64,000 bases of DNA from Hydrogenophaga sp. (GTDB lineage: Bacteria > Pseudomonadota > Gammaproteobacteria > Burkholderiales > Burkholderiaceae_C). The stretch spans positions 1-64,000 of the forward strand of contig JAURYH010000058.1 of the NCBI GenBank assembly GCA_030653975.1, in the 5' to 3' direction. A model generated the notes under the pieces. It ran no database searches. It saw only the letters and a program-made list of their open reading frames with translations, and had not been told where the DNA came from. Every line of letters starts with the position of its first letter. Within the stretch, counting starts at the first letter, position 1. Positions 25,998 through 35,336 of the stretch are shown here, piece by piece. Position numbers and translations under genes: made by a program.

Positions 25998-27326
25998 ATG
26001 TCCTCCATGACTCCCCAGGAAATTGTTTCCGAACTCGATCGTTTCATCATTGGCCAGAAAGGCGCCAAGCGCGCTGTGGCCATTGCGCTGCGCAACCGCT
26101 GGCGTCGCCAGCAGGTCGACGACAAGCTTCGGCCCGAAATCACGCCCAAGAACATCCTGATGATCGGTCCCACCGGCGTCGGCAAGACGGAGATCGCGCG
26201 CCGGCTGGCCCGGCTGGCCGATGCCCCGTTCATCAAGGTCGAGGCCACCAAGTTCACCGAGGTGGGCTACGTCGGCAAGGACGTGGACGCCATCATCCGG
26301 GATCTGGCCGAGATCGCCGTCAAGCAGACCCGCGAAGTCGAGATGCGCAGCCAGCGTGTGCGCGCCGAAGACGCGGCCGAGGAGCGCATCCTTGATGCGC
26401 TGCTGCCGCCTCCACGCAGCACCGGCGCCGAGCCGGTGGCCATCCCCGAAAGCACCGCGCGGCAGAGCTTTCGCAAGAAGCTGCGTGAAGGTCAGCTCGA
26501 TGACCGGGAGATCGAGATTGAACTGGCGGAGCCTCGGCCCTCAATGGAGATCATGGGTCCTGCCGGCATGGAGGACATGGCCGAGCAGTTGCGCGGCATG
26601 TTCAGCCAGATGGGCCAGGACAAGCGCCGCTCGCGCAAACTCAAGATCGCCGAAGCGATGAAGATCCTGGTGGACGAAGAAGCGGGCAAGCTGGTCAACG
26701 AAGAAGAAATCAAGACGCGCGCCCTGCACAACGCCGAACAGAACGGCATCGTTTTCATCGACGAGATCGACAAGGTGACCTCGCGCAGCGATGCGGGTGG
26801 TGCCGAGGTGTCGCGCCAGGGCGTGCAGCGCGACCTGTTGCCGCTGGTGGAGGGCACCACCGTGTCCACCAAATACGGCATGGTCAAGACCGATCACATC
26901 CTGTTCATCGCCAGCGGGGCGTTCCACCTGTCCAAACCGAGCGACCTGATTCCCGAGCTGCAGGGGCGTTTTCCGATCCGGGTCGAACTGCAGTCGCTCA
27001 CCGTGGACGACTTCGAGGCCATCCTGACGCAGACGCACGCGTCGCTGGTGCGCCAGTACCAGGCGCTGCTGGCCACCGAAGGTGTGACGCTGGCATTCAC
27101 ACCCGAAGGCATCCGCCGCCTGGCGCAGATCGCCTGCGACGTGAACGAACGCACCGAAAACATCGGTGCGCGCCGCCTGGCCACGGTCATGGAGCACCTG
27201 CTGGACGAAGTGAGTTTTGGCGCCACCGGGTTGCAGGGACAGACGGTGCAGGTGGATGCGGCCTATGTGGACGGTCGCCTGGGCGAGCTCAGCCGCAACG
27301 AGGACTTGTCCCGATACATCCTCTGA
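25998..27326 (+). CDS. hslU: HslUV protease ATPase subunit HslU
   Basis: HslU is the AAA+ unfoldase that feeds substrates to HslV. The protein is 442 residues, normal length. Features are the N-terminal [25 protein letters not shown], Walker [10 protein letters not shown] at about 57-65, the pore loop with VGYVGKDVD, the inserted I domain at about 110-235, Walker B VFIDEIDK at about 252-259, and the C-terminal LSRYIL that docks into HslV. It is the second gene of the heat-shock operon, followed by an inverted-repeat element and an intrinsic terminator. Confidence 0.97.
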   Translation: MSSMTPQEIVSELDRFIIGQKGAKRAVAIALRNRWRRQQVDDKLRPEITPKNILMIGPTGVGKTEIARRLARLADAPFIKVEATKFTEVGYVGKDVDAIIRDLAEIAVKQTREVEMRSQRVRAEDAAEERILDALLPPPRSTGAEPVAIPESTARQSFRKKLREGQLDDREIEIELAEPRPSMEIMGPAGMEDMAEQLRGMFSQMGQDKRRSRKLKIAEAMKILVDEEAGKLVNEEEIKTRALHNAEQNGIVFIDEIDKVTSRSDAGGAEVSRQGVQRDLLPLVEGTTVSTKYGMVKTDHILFIASGAFHLSKPSDLIPELQGRFPIRVELQSLTVDDFEAILTQTHASLVRQYQALLATEGVTLAFTPEGIRRLAQIACDVNERTENIGARRLATVMEHLLDEVSFGATGLQGQTVQVDAAYVDGRLGELSRNEDLSRYIL

Positions 27327-27328
27327 TG

Positions 27329-27425
27329 CGGTTTCGCCTTCAAACGCATAACTGCGTTGGTTCGCCTTGGCCGTTACAGCACTGTCTGCGGCTCCCGCCT
27401 TGTTCTGCGCTTGAATACAAAACCG
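27329..27425. repeat. Long imperfect inverted-repeat element
   Basis: The element starts CGGTTT(N4)TTCAA and ends TTGAA(N4)AAACCG (27329-27343 and 27411-27425). Blocks inside the arms match in reverse complement (CGCA, AAC, GCC), and the centre is the near-palindrome ACAGCACTGT at 27376-27385. It sits between hslU and the terminator. Its even ends suggest a small mobile or REP-like unit different from the GGCCCGGCGG family. Confidence 0.6.
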
Positions 27426-27447
27426 TATGAGGTCCACGGACCCCTCG

Positions 27448-27484
27448 AAACCGCGTTCGCCCGCCCGGCGACCGCGGTTTTTTT
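27448..27484 (+). terminator. Intrinsic terminator of hslVU
   Basis: AAACCGCG (27448-27455) pairs with CGCGGTTT (27473-27480), 17-base loop, followed by a T-run to 27484. It lies about 120 bases after the hslU stop. Confidence 0.75.
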
Positions 27485-27716
27485 GTGAACGATGAGCGTC
27501 CGACCCGAGCTGCCAGGCCCGCCTCACGCCACCCATTCCGTCCGTCGGGAATCCCTGGGTGTAACAGGGCTTTCAAGCATCACATGCAGAGGCGCTCGTA
27601 AGTGCTTGCTTTTGCTGCATTTTTGAGCAATAAATGCTTCAAAATGTGTTCTAAGTGCTTGATTTTATTGGAGAAATTTTTCAGCCGCCAGCTTGCATGC
27701 ACTGGATTTCCTGATA
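27485..27716 (+). promoter_or_regulatory. A/T-rich upstream region of the dcw cluster
   Basis: From 27555 to 27716 the base composition drops well below that of the neighbours. It carries two copies of AAGTGCTTG (27600-27608 and 27653-27661) and a hairpin formed by TTTTGAGCA and TGCTTCAAAA near 27620-27645. A TGATAA at 27712-27717 could be the -10 of the mraZ promoter, although no good -35 is placed 17 bases before it. No gene is present in 27327-27771. Confidence 0.5.
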
Positions 27717-27752
27717 AAGTGGAAAAAAGTGCAATTAAGTGGTGAAAAGTGT
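27717..27752 (+). promoter_or_regulatory. MraZ box: four direct repeats with 10-base period
   Basis: AAGTGG, AAGTGC, AAGTGG and AAGTGT start at 27717, 27727, 27737 and 27747, exactly one helical turn apart. MraZ of E. coli is known to bind short TGGG-type repeats with the same 10-base period in front of its own gene. The array ends 20 bases before the mraZ start. Confidence 0.85.
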
Positions 27753-27771
27753 TTTCCAAAGGCTGATCACG

Positions 27772-28197
27772 GTGTTCCAGGGTGCTTCCTCTCTCAGTCT
27801 CGATGCCAAGGGTCGGCTCTCCATGCCGACCCGGCACCGTGACGCCCTGGGCACGGCCGCCGGTCAACTCACGATCACCAAGCACCCGCACGGCTGCCTG
27901 ATGGTATTCCCTCGCGACGAGTGGGAAAAGTTCCGGGCCCGCATCGCTGCCCTGCCCATGGATGCGCAGTGGTGGCGGCGCATTTTCCTCGGCAACGCCA
28001 TGGACGTCGAGATGGACGCGTCGGGCCGTGTGCTGGTGTCGCCGGAACTGCGTGCCGCCGCCGGCATTGCCAAGGACGCCGTGTTGCTGGGCATGGGCTC
28101 TTACCTGGAGCTGTGGGATGCCCCGACCTACGCGGCCAAGGAAGCCGAAGCGATGCAGGCCGAGATGCCCGATGTGCTCAAGGATTTCTCGTTCTGA
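27772..28197 (+). CDS. mraZ: Transcriptional regulator MraZ
   Basis: MraZ is a ring-forming AbrB-type DNA-binding protein and autorepressor of the division/cell-wall cluster. The GTG at 27772 is chosen as start because the protein then begins [24 protein letters not shown], the usual family N-terminus, and AAAGG lies 9 bases upstream; the upstream in-frame GTG at 27739 lies inside the MraZ boxes. This gives 141 residues. Both SpoVT-AbrB motifs are present ([14 protein letters not shown] and [13 protein letters not shown]). First gene of the dcw cluster. Confidence 0.95.
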   Translation: MFQGASSLSLDAKGRLSMPTRHRDALGTAAGQLTITKHPHGCLMVFPRDEWEKFRARIAALPMDAQWWRRIFLGNAMDVEMDASGRVLVSPELRAAAGIAKDAVLLGMGSYLELWDAPTYAAKEAEAMQAEMPDVLKDFSF

Positions 28198-28203
28198 GGC
28201 CCC

Positions 28204-29130
28204 ATGGAGCAAGGCGCCTGGAATCACCAAACCGTTCTGCTGGACGAGGCTGTCGAGGCCTTGGGCATCCAGCCGGACGGTCATTATGTCGACGCCACCT
28301 TCGGGCGCGGTGGGCACTCGCGCCTGATCCTGGAGAAGCTGTCAGCGAGCGGGCGCCTCACGGCGTTCGACAAGGACCCGCAGGCCGTGGCGGCTGCGCA
28401 GGAACTGGCGGCCAGCGATGGCCGCTTTTCCATCCGGCACCAGGGTTTTTGCCATCTGGGCGATCTGGGGGCGCACACGGCGGACGGGGTGCTGATGGAT
28501 CTGGGCGTGAGTTCGCCCCAGATCGACGACCCCGAAAGGGGTTTTTCTTTTCGTCACGATGGACCTCTGGACATGCGCATGGACACCACGCGCGGCCAGA
28601 GCGTGGCGCAGTGGCTGGAAACGGCCGAAGTCTCCACCCTCGCGGAGGTGATACGTGAATATGGCGAAGAACGGTTTGCTCAACAGGTTGCAAAGGCGAT
28701 TGATCGTCGCCGACAGGAACGGGGCCCTCTTCGAACCACCCGCGAGCTGGCCGAAGTCGTGGCTGGCGCGGTCAAAACCCGCGAGCCGGGCAAGGACCCT
28801 GCAACGCGCACATTTCAGGCTTTTCGGATTTTCATCAACGCCGAGCTTGAAGAGCTGCAACAAGCGCTAGAGGCCAGTCTGCATGTCCTGCGTCCCGGAG
28901 GTCAACTGGTGGTGATCAGCTTCCATTCGCTGGAAGACCGCATGGTCAAGCAGTTCATGGCGCGCCATTCGCGCGCCGTGGTGGACCGCCGCGTGCCGTT
29001 TGCCGAGCCGGCCGAGATGCAACTGGTCCGGGTGCGCCGGGTGATGCCTTCTGCGGCCGAGGTGCAGGGCAATCCGCGTTCGCGCAGCGCCGTGATGCGC
29101 GTGGCCGAGCGCACGGAGGCGCCGGTATGA
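28204..29130 (+). CDS. rsmH: 16S rRNA m4C1402 methyltransferase RsmH
   Basis: RsmH is a SAM-dependent enzyme that methylates N4 of C1402 in the decoding centre of 16S rRNA. The protein is 308 residues. Motifs are [13 protein letters not shown] at the start, SAM motif [13 protein letters not shown] at about 29-41, [19 protein letters not shown] at about 98-117, and the C-terminal [15 protein letters not shown]. The start lies 6 bases after the mraZ stop, and ftsL begins 16 bases after its own stop. Confidence 0.97.
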   Translation: MEQGAWNHQTVLLDEAVEALGIQPDGHYVDATFGRGGHSRLILEKLSASGRLTAFDKDPQAVAAAQELAASDGRFSIRHQGFCHLGDLGAHTADGVLMDLGVSSPQIDDPERGFSFRHDGPLDMRMDTTRGQSVAQWLETAEVSTLAEVIREYGEERFAQQVAKAIDRRRQERGPLRTTRELAEVVAGAVKTREPGKDPATRTFQAFRIFINAELEELQQALEASLHVLRPGGQLVVISFHSLEDRMVKQFMARHSRAVVDRRVPFAEPAEMQLVRVRRVMPSAAEVQGNPRSRSAVMRVAERTEAPV

Positions 29131-29146
29131 ACGTGAGGTACCGTTC

Positions 29147-29449
29147 ATGATCCGCCTGAACCTGATGCTGCTGGCCGCGGTGATGGTGAGCGCCTTTTAT
29201 CTGGTGCACACCCAGTACGAGTTTCGCCGGCTCTACACCGCGGTGGACCGCGCCCAGTCGCAGTCGCGACGGCTCGAAGCCGACCACGAACAGCTGCGTG
29301 TGCAGAAGCAGGCGCAGGCCACGTCGGCGCGCGTGCAGCAGATCGCCACACGGCAGCTGAAGATGCGGCCGGTCAATCCCGGCATCACGGAGTATGTGAC
29401 GGTGCACGCTGCACCAGTGGCAGCGGCCACCGAGGAGGGTCGGCCATGA
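29147..29449 (+). CDS. ftsL: Cell division protein FtsL
   Basis: FtsL is a small bitopic divisome protein that forms the FtsQLB complex and helps activate FtsWI. The protein is 100 residues: one transmembrane helix at about 3-21 (RLNLMLLAAVMVSAFYLVH) with a very short cytoplasmic end, then a periplasmic leucine-zipper-like coiled coil at about 25-70. The sequence is poorly conserved as usual, so identification rests on topology and its place between rsmH and ftsI. Its last four bases overlap the ftsI start (ATGA). Confidence 0.93.
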   Translation: MIRLNLMLLAAVMVSAFYLVHTQYEFRRLYTAVDRAQSQSRRLEADHEQLRVQKQAQATSARVQQIATRQLKMRPVNPGITEYVTVHAAPVAAATEEGRP

Positions 29450-31191
29450 GCCCGCGCGGCAGCCGCAGCATCAACTACAGCGCCAGTCCCCTGCTGGCGA
29501 GCAAGACGCCGGTCTGGCGCAGCAAGTTCATCGTCGCCGCACTGGCGCTGGCGTTTGCTGGCCTGGGCGCTCGGGCCGCGTATGTGCAGGTCTTTGGCAA
29601 CGACTTTTTCCAGCGCCAGGGCGAGGTGCGGTTTGCGCGCACGCTGGAACTGCCGGCCAACCGCGGTCGCGTGCTGGACCGCAACGGGCTGATCCTGGCC
29701 ACCAGCGTCGTGGCGCAAAGCATCTGGGCCATTCCCGAAGACGTGGACAAGGCCGATCCGAAGCTCCGGTCGCTGGCCCAGTTGCTGGGCCAGCCCCTGT
29801 CCGAGCTGAAGAAAAAACTGGCCAACGAGGACAAGACCTTCGTCTGGGTGCAGCGCCAGGTGGACGAGCCGGTGGCGAAGGAAATCGCTGCGCTGGGCAT
29901 CAAGGGCATCTACCAGACCCGTGAATACAAGCGCCAGTACCCCGAAGGTGAGGCCGCTGCGCACGTGGTGGGCTTCACCAACGTGGAAGACCGGGGGCAG
30001 GAGGGCGTGGAGCTGGCCTTCAATCAGCAGCTGTCGGGCCGCAACGGTTCGCGCCGGGTGATCAAGGACCGCCTGGGCCGCGTGGTCGAAGACGTGCGCG
30101 ATGTCGTGCCGCCGGTGGACGGCCCCGACCTGCAGCTCTCCATTGACAGCAAGGTGCAGTACTTCGCTTACCAGAAGCTGCGTGAGGCGGTGTTGACGCA
30201 CAAGGCCAAGGCCGGCAGCGTGGTGGTGTTTGACACCCAGACGGGCGAGGTGCTGGCGCTGGCCAACTACCCGAGCTACGACCCCAACCGACGGGGCAAG
30301 CTCAGCGGTGAACAGTTGCGCAACCGCGTGCTGACCGACAGTTTCGAGCCCGGCTCCACGATGAAGCCTTTCATCGCTGCGTTGGCACTCGACAAGGGCC
30401 TGGTCAGGCCGGAGACGCAGATACAGACCGCACCGGGCCGCATCATGATCGGTGGCTCCAGCATTGGCGATGCCCACCCGCATGGCATCCTGACGGTCAA
30501 TCAGATCATTCAGAAATCGAGCAACGTGGGCACGGTCAAGATGGCCATGCAGATGCATCCACGCGAGATGTGGGAAATCTTTGCCCAGGCGGGTTTTGGC
30601 CAGAAGCCGCAGGTGCCATTCCCTGGCGCGGTGAGTGGGCGCCTGCGCCCTTACAAGACCTGGCGTCCGATCGAGCAGGCGACCATGAGCTACGGCTACG
30701 GGCTCTCCACCTCGCTGTTCCAGCTGGCGCAGGCTTATACCATCTTCGCGCGCGACGGTGAGTTGATTCCGGTCACGCTGCTCAAGGCCGAGACGCCGGC
30801 CACCGGGGTGCGCGTCTTCAGCGAGAAGAACGCGATCGCGGTGCGCAAGATGCTGGGCATGGCCACCAGTCCCGGCGGTACGGCCACGCAGGCGCAGACC
30901 ATGGGCTATTCGGTGGGTGGCAAGACTGGCACCGCGCGCAAGCAGGAAGGCAAGGGCTATGCGGCCAGGAAGTACCGCAGCTTCTTTGTCGGCCTGGCGC
31001 CGGTGGAAGCCCCGCGCATCGTGGTGGCGGTGATGGTGGACGAGCCGAGCAATGGGCAGTATTACGGCGGCCTGGTGGCTGCGCCGGTTTTCAGCGAAAC
31101 CGTGCAGCAGACCCTGCGGATTCTTGGTGTACAGCCCGACATGAACGTGAAGCCACAGATCGTGACCGAGATCGTGGAGGAGTCGTTCTGA
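29446..31191 (+). CDS. ftsI: Peptidoglycan D,D-transpeptidase FtsI (PBP3)
   Basis: FtsI is the septal transpeptidase that cross-links peptidoglycan with FtsW. The protein is 581 residues. One transmembrane helix lies at about 24-44 (IVAALALAFAGLGARAAYVQV), followed by the pedestal domain with the RGRVLDRNG-type block, then the transpeptidase domain. Active-site motifs are S304-T-M-K307, S358-S-N360 and K493-T-G-T. It overlaps ftsL by 4 bases, and its stop overlaps the murE start by 1, so translation is coupled. Confidence 0.97.
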   Translation: MSPRGSRSINYSASPLLASKTPVWRSKFIVAALALAFAGLGARAAYVQVFGNDFFQRQGEVRFARTLELPANRGRVLDRNGLILATSVVAQSIWAIPEDVDKADPKLRSLAQLLGQPLSELKKKLANEDKTFVWVQRQVDEPVAKEIAALGIKGIYQTREYKRQYPEGEAAAHVVGFTNVEDRGQEGVELAFNQQLSGRNGSRRVIKDRLGRVVEDVRDVVPPVDGPDLQLSIDSKVQYFAYQKLREAVLTHKAKAGSVVVFDTQTGEVLALANYPSYDPNRRGKLSGEQLRNRVLTDSFEPGSTMKPFIAALALDKGLVRPETQIQTAPGRIMIGGSSIGDAHPHGILTVNQIIQKSSNVGTVKMAMQMHPREMWEIFAQAGFGQKPQVPFPGAVSGRLRPYKTWRPIEQATMSYGYGLSTSLFQLAQAYTIFARDGELIPVTLLKAETPATGVRVFSEKNAIAVRKMLGMATSPGGTATQAQTMGYSVGGKTGTARKQEGKGYAARKYRSFFVGLAPVEAPRIVVAVMVDEPSNGQYYGGLVAAPVFSETVQQTLRILGVQPDMNVKPQIVTEIVEESF

Positions 31192-32735
31192 TGCAGACGA
31201 TCCAGCATCCCCAGGCCGTGGCAGGTTGGCTGCGCGAGCGCGTGCGTGGTCATCTGCATTGCGACAGCCGCGTTGTGCAGGCAGGCGATGGTTTCGTGGC
31301 CTGGCCCGGAGCCGCCACGGATGGGCGCCGCTACGTGGCGGGTGCGCTGCAGGCGGGGGCGACGGCGGTGCTGGTCGAGCGCGACGGTGTGGAAGCCTTC
31401 GATTTCGACGACGAACGTGTGGCTGCCGTGCCCGGACTCAAAGCTCAGGCGGGTCCGATTGCCAGTGCGTTTTATGCCGAGCCCAGCGCGGTGCTCGACG
31501 TGGTGGCCTTCACCGGCACCAACGGCAAGACCTCGAGCGCCTGGTGGATGGCCCAGCTGCTGTCGGCGGCGGGCCGGCCCTGCGCGGTGGTGGGCACCCT
31601 GGGCATTGGCCAGCCCCCGCTGTCGGGCGACGAGGGCCACACCCTGGTGTCCACCGGCCTGACCACGCCCGACCCGGTGCTGCTGCAGGCGCGCCTGCGG
31701 GGCATGGTGGACGCAGGGCTGAAAGCCTGCGCCATCGAAGCTTCGTCCATCGGCCTGATCGAGGGCCGTCTCAACGCCACCCAGATCCGCGTCGCGGTCT
31801 TCACCAATTTCACGCAAGACCATCTGGACTTCCACGGCAGCATGGCCAACTACTGGTCCGCCAAGGCGGCCCTGTTCGAATGGCCGGGCCTGGCCCATGC
31901 GGTGGTGAACCTCAACGATCCGCAGGGTGCGTTGCTGGCGTCCTTGCTGGGCGGCAAGGGGCTCGACCTCTGGACCGTGGGCATCGAGGCCGCGGGCGTT
32001 TCAAGCACTCCGCGGGTTTTCGCGCGCGGCATCGGCTTCACCGACCATGGCATGCAGTTCACCGTGGGAGAGCGTGACGCCGCGGGTGATGTGGTCGAGT
32101 CCCACGGATTGAGCCTGCCGCTGGTCGGCCTGTACAACGTGTCCAACCTGCTGGGCGTGCTGGCCTCGGCCCGCGCTCTCGGTGTGTCGATGGCCGATGC
32201 GGTGAGCGCCTGCTACGCGCTGACGCCGGTGCCTGGCCGCATGGAACAGGTGGCGGCCGCAGCGGGCCAGCCGCTGGTGCTGGTGGACTATGCCCACACG
32301 CCGGATGCACTGGAAAAGGCCTTGCAAGCCTTGCAGCCGCTGGCGCAGCAGCGTGGGGGTGCCCTCTGGGCGGTGGCGGGTTGTGGTGGTGACCGCGATG
32401 CCGGCAAGCGGCCGCTCATGGCCGCGGTGGCCGAACGCGAGGCGCAGCATGTGGTGCTGACCAGCGACAACCCCCGCACCGAAGACCCGCTGGCGATCCT
32501 GAAACAGATGGTGGCCGGTCTGAGCGATCCGGCCCAGGCGCTGGTTGAGGCCGACCGGGCAGCGGCCATCGCCCTGGCCGTGCGGCACGCGAAGGCGGGC
32601 GATGTGGTGCTGATCGCGGGCAAGGGGCACGAGGACTACCAGGACGTGATGGGCGTGAAAAAGCCGTTCTCCGATCTGGTGCAGGCGCGCGAGGCGCTCG
32701 CGCAGCGCGCCGCGGCGCCGGGAGCTGCCGCATGA
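31191..32735 (+). CDS. murE: UDP-MurNAc-tripeptide synthetase MurE (meso-DAP adding)
   Basis: MurE adds the third amino acid to UDP-MurNAc-L-Ala-D-Glu. The protein is 514 residues. The ATP loop TGTNGKTSSAWW is at about 107-118, and the DNPRTEDP motif near residue 425 is the DNPR signature of enzymes that use meso-diaminopimelate, which fits dapF in this window and mpl downstream. Domain order is UDP-binding, central ATPase, C-terminal Rossmann-like. Its start overlaps the ftsI stop by one base and its end overlaps murF by four. Confidence 0.97.
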   Translation: MQTIQHPQAVAGWLRERVRGHLHCDSRVVQAGDGFVAWPGAATDGRRYVAGALQAGATAVLVERDGVEAFDFDDERVAAVPGLKAQAGPIASAFYAEPSAVLDVVAFTGTNGKTSSAWWMAQLLSAAGRPCAVVGTLGIGQPPLSGDEGHTLVSTGLTTPDPVLLQARLRGMVDAGLKACAIEASSIGLIEGRLNATQIRVAVFTNFTQDHLDFHGSMANYWSAKAALFEWPGLAHAVVNLNDPQGALLASLLGGKGLDLWTVGIEAAGVSSTPRVFARGIGFTDHGMQFTVGERDAAGDVVESHGLSLPLVGLYNVSNLLGVLASARALGVSMADAVSACYALTPVPGRMEQVAAAAGQPLVLVDYAHTPDALEKALQALQPLAQQRGGALWAVAGCGGDRDAGKRPLMAAVAEREAQHVVLTSDNPRTEDPLAILKQMVAGLSDPAQALVEADRAAAIALAVRHAKAGDVVLIAGKGHEDYQDVMGVKKPFSDLVQAREALAQRAAAPGAAA

Positions 32736-34168
32736 AGGCCCTGAACCAGCTGATGATGCAACTCGGTGGCGCCCGCGCCGTGGGAACGCCCGCAGCAGTC
32801 ATCCAGCGCGTGCACACCGACACCCGCAGCCTGCAGCCGGGCGACCTGTTTGTGGCCCTCAAGGGTGAGCACTTCGATGCGCACGACTTCCTGTCGCAGG
32901 CGCGCGCAGCGGGCGCCGTGGCCGCCATCGCACACGGGGGACTGGCTGCAGCAGGTCTGCCGGGTGTGGAAGTGCCCGATACGCGCCTGGCGCTGGGCGA
33001 GCTGGCGCGCCTGTGGCGCGAACAGTTCAGCCTGCCGCTGATCGCCGTGACCGGCAGCAACGGCAAGACCACGGTGACGCAGATGATCGCGGCCATCCTG
33101 CGCGCCGCGGCCGGTGACGCCGCCCTCGCCACGCAGGGCAACCTGAACAACGACATCGGCGTGCCGCTCACGCTGCTGCGCCTGCGCGAGACGCACCAGC
33201 TGGCGGTGATCGAACTGGGCATGAACCACCCGGGTGAAATCGGCTACCTGGCCGCGCTGACCCAGCCCACGGTGGCGCTGGTCAACAACGCCCAGCGCGA
33301 ACACCAGGAATTCATGGGCACGGTCGAGGCCGTGGCGCGCGAAAACGGGCAGGTGATCACGGCCCTGCGCAATGGCGGCGTGGCCGTCTTCCCCAGCGAC
33401 GACGAATACACCCGGGTCTGGCGCGAACTGGCCACGGGCCAGCGCGTGCTGAGCTTCAGCGACAGCGATGCGGCGGCCGATGTGCACGCGCTCAGCGCCG
33501 ACTGGTTGGACGGTGCCTGGGCACTGCGCTTCACCACGCCGTCGGGCGAACAGGCCTGCCGCCTGCGCATCGCCGGTCGGCACAACGTGCGCAACGCCCT
33601 GGCGGCGGCGGCCTGTGCGCTGGCGGCGGGCGTGTCGCTGGCGGATATTGGCCGCGGACTGGATGCCTTCGAACCCGTGGGCGGCCGCTCGCGCGCGCTC
33701 TCGCTGACGCTGCCGGACCGCCAGGTCACCCTGATCGACGACACCTACAACGCCAACCCCGACTCCGTGGTCGCGGCCATCCACGTGCTGGCCGAACTGC
33801 CCGGCCCGCGCCTGCTGGTGCTGGGTGACATGGGCGAGGTCGGTGAGCAGGGGCTCGCCTTTCATCTGGAGGTGTTGCGCCTGGCGCAGGCCAGTGGCAT
33901 CGAGGCCGTGCACTGCGCGGGCGACTGGATGCTGCAGGCCGTCACCGCCCTGAACGCCGCCGGCGACAACGCACCCATCCACTGGAGCGACGTGCCCGCG
34001 CTGGCCGTGCATGCGAGCGTCCTGGTCGCGGCCACGCCAGCGCCCGCGGTGCGCAGCGTGCTGGTGAAGGGCTCACGATTCATGCGCATGGAGCGTGTGG
34101 TGCAGGGCCTGTTGGCCCTGACCGCGCCCACGCTACAAGAACAAAAGGATTCCACCCATGCTGCTTAG
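32732..34168 (+). CDS. murF: UDP-MurNAc-tripeptide-D-alanyl-D-alanine ligase MurF
   Basis: MurF joins D-Ala-D-Ala, made by Ddl downstream, to the UDP-MurNAc tripeptide. The protein is 478 residues. The N-terminal domain (about 1-100) contains [24 protein letters not shown]; the ATP loop is [12 protein letters not shown] at about 107-118; the [10 protein letters not shown] and [11 protein letters not shown] blocks are diagnostic. It overlaps murE by 4 bases and mraY by 11 bases. Confidence 0.97.
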   Translation: MKALNQLMMQLGGARAVGTPAAVIQRVHTDTRSLQPGDLFVALKGEHFDAHDFLSQARAAGAVAAIAHGGLAAAGLPGVEVPDTRLALGELARLWREQFSLPLIAVTGSNGKTTVTQMIAAILRAAAGDAALATQGNLNNDIGVPLTLLRLRETHQLAVIELGMNHPGEIGYLAALTQPTVALVNNAQREHQEFMGTVEAVARENGQVITALRNGGVAVFPSDDEYTRVWRELATGQRVLSFSDSDAAADVHALSADWLDGAWALRFTTPSGEQACRLRIAGRHNVRNALAAAACALAAGVSLADIGRGLDAFEPVGGRSRALSLTLPDRQVTLIDDTYNANPDSVVAAIHVLAELPGPRLLVLGDMGEVGEQGLAFHLEVLRLAQASGIEAVHCAGDWMLQAVTALNAAGDNAPIHWSDVPALAVHASVLVAATPAPAVRSVLVKGSRFMRMERVVQGLLALTAPTLQEQKDSTHAA

Positions 34169-35336
34169 CCTGACCCAGTGGCTGCAGAGTCTCGGACCCG
34201 AGTACGGGTTCCTGCGGGTTTTTCAGTACCTCACCTTCCGTGCCGTGATGGCCGCGCTGACCGCGCTCATCGTCGGCCTGGTGGCGGGACCGTTTTTCAT
34301 CCGCCGCCTCGCCGCGCTGAAGATCGGCCAGCCGATCCGCGAGTACGCGATGCAGAGCCACATCAGCAAGGGCGGCACGCCGACCATGGGCGGCGTGCTG
34401 ATCCTGTTCGCCATCGCACTGTCCACACTGCTGTGGTTCGACTGGTCCAACCGCTTCACCTGGATCGTGCTGCTGGTGACGCTGGGCTTTGGCGCCATCG
34501 GCTGGGTGGACGACTGGCGCAAGGTGGTCAACAAGGACCCCGAGGGCATGCGCTCGCGCGAGAAGTATTTCTGGCAATCGGTGATCGGTCTGGTGGCGGC
34601 CTTCTACCTGGCCTTCAGCGTGGCCGAGACCAGCAACCTGCGTGTGCTGCAGCTGTTCTTCAACTGGGTGGCCTCGGGCTTCACGCTCGAACTGCCGCCG
34701 CGCGCCGGCCTGATGGTGCCCTTCTTCAAGGAAGTGGCCTATCCGCTGGGTGTGTTCGGTTTCGTGGTCATGACCTACCTGGTGATCGTGGGGTCGAGCA
34801 ATGCGGTGAACCTCACCGACGGGCTCGATGGTCTGGCGATCATGCCGGTGGTGATGGTGGGTTCGGCGCTCGGCGTGTTCGCCTACGTGACCGGCAGCGC
34901 CGTGTTTTCCCGTTACCTCCTGCTGCCGCACATCCCGGGTGCCGGCGAACTGCTGATCTTCTGCGCCGCCATGGCCGGCGCCGGTCTGGCCTTCCTGTGG
35001 TTCAACACCCACCCCGCGCAGGTCTTCATGGGTGACGTGGGCGCGCTGGCGCTGGGTGGCGCCCTGGGCACCATCGCCGTCATCGTGCGGCAGGAAATCG
35101 TGCTCGCCATCATGGGCGGCATCTTCGTGGTGGAGGCCTTGTCGGTGATGCTGCAGGTCTCGTACTTCAAGTACACCAAGCGCCGTTTCGGACAGGGTCG
35201 CCGCCTGTTCCAGATGGCGCCGCTGCACCACCATTTCGAGAAAAAGGGCTGGAAGGAGACGCAGGTGGTCGTGCGTTTCTGGATCATCACCATGCTGCTG
35301 TGCCTGGTGGGTCTCTCGACCCTGAAATTGCGATGA
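34158..35336 (+). CDS. mraY: Phospho-MurNAc-pentapeptide transferase MraY
   Basis: MraY transfers phospho-MurNAc-pentapeptide to undecaprenyl phosphate to form lipid I at the inner membrane. The protein is 392 residues with about ten transmembrane helices. Conserved residues are visible in [13 protein letters not shown], the DDxxK segment [13 protein letters not shown], the [13 protein letters not shown] aspartate-rich loop, the [14 protein letters not shown] loop, and the late [12 protein letters not shown] with the HHH motif. Its start lies within the end of murF and its last bases overlap the murD start. Confidence 0.98.
   Translation: MLLSLTQWLQSLGPEYGFLRVFQYLTFRAVMAALTALIVGLVAGPFFIRRLAALKIGQPIREYAMQSHISKGGTPTMGGVLILFAIALSTLLWFDWSNRFTWIVLLVTLGFGAIGWVDDWRKVVNKDPEGMRSREKYFWQSVIGLVAAFYLAFSVAETSNLRVLQLFFNWVASGFTLELPPRAGLMVPFFKEVAYPLGVFGFVVMTYLVIVGSSNAVNLTDGLDGLAIMPVVMVGSALGVFAYVTGSAVFSRYLLLPHIPGAGELLIFCAAMAGAGLAFLWFNTHPAQVFMGDVGALALGGALGTIAVIVRQEIVLAIMGGIFVVEALSVMLQVSYFKYTKRRFGQGRRLFQMAPLHHHFEKKGWKETQVVVRFWIITMLLCLVGLSTLKLR

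Noticed and set aside
27340-27576. Minus-strand 78-codon frame after hslU
   Set aside because: It overlaps the inverted-repeat element and terminator and shows no domain or ribosome-binding site.
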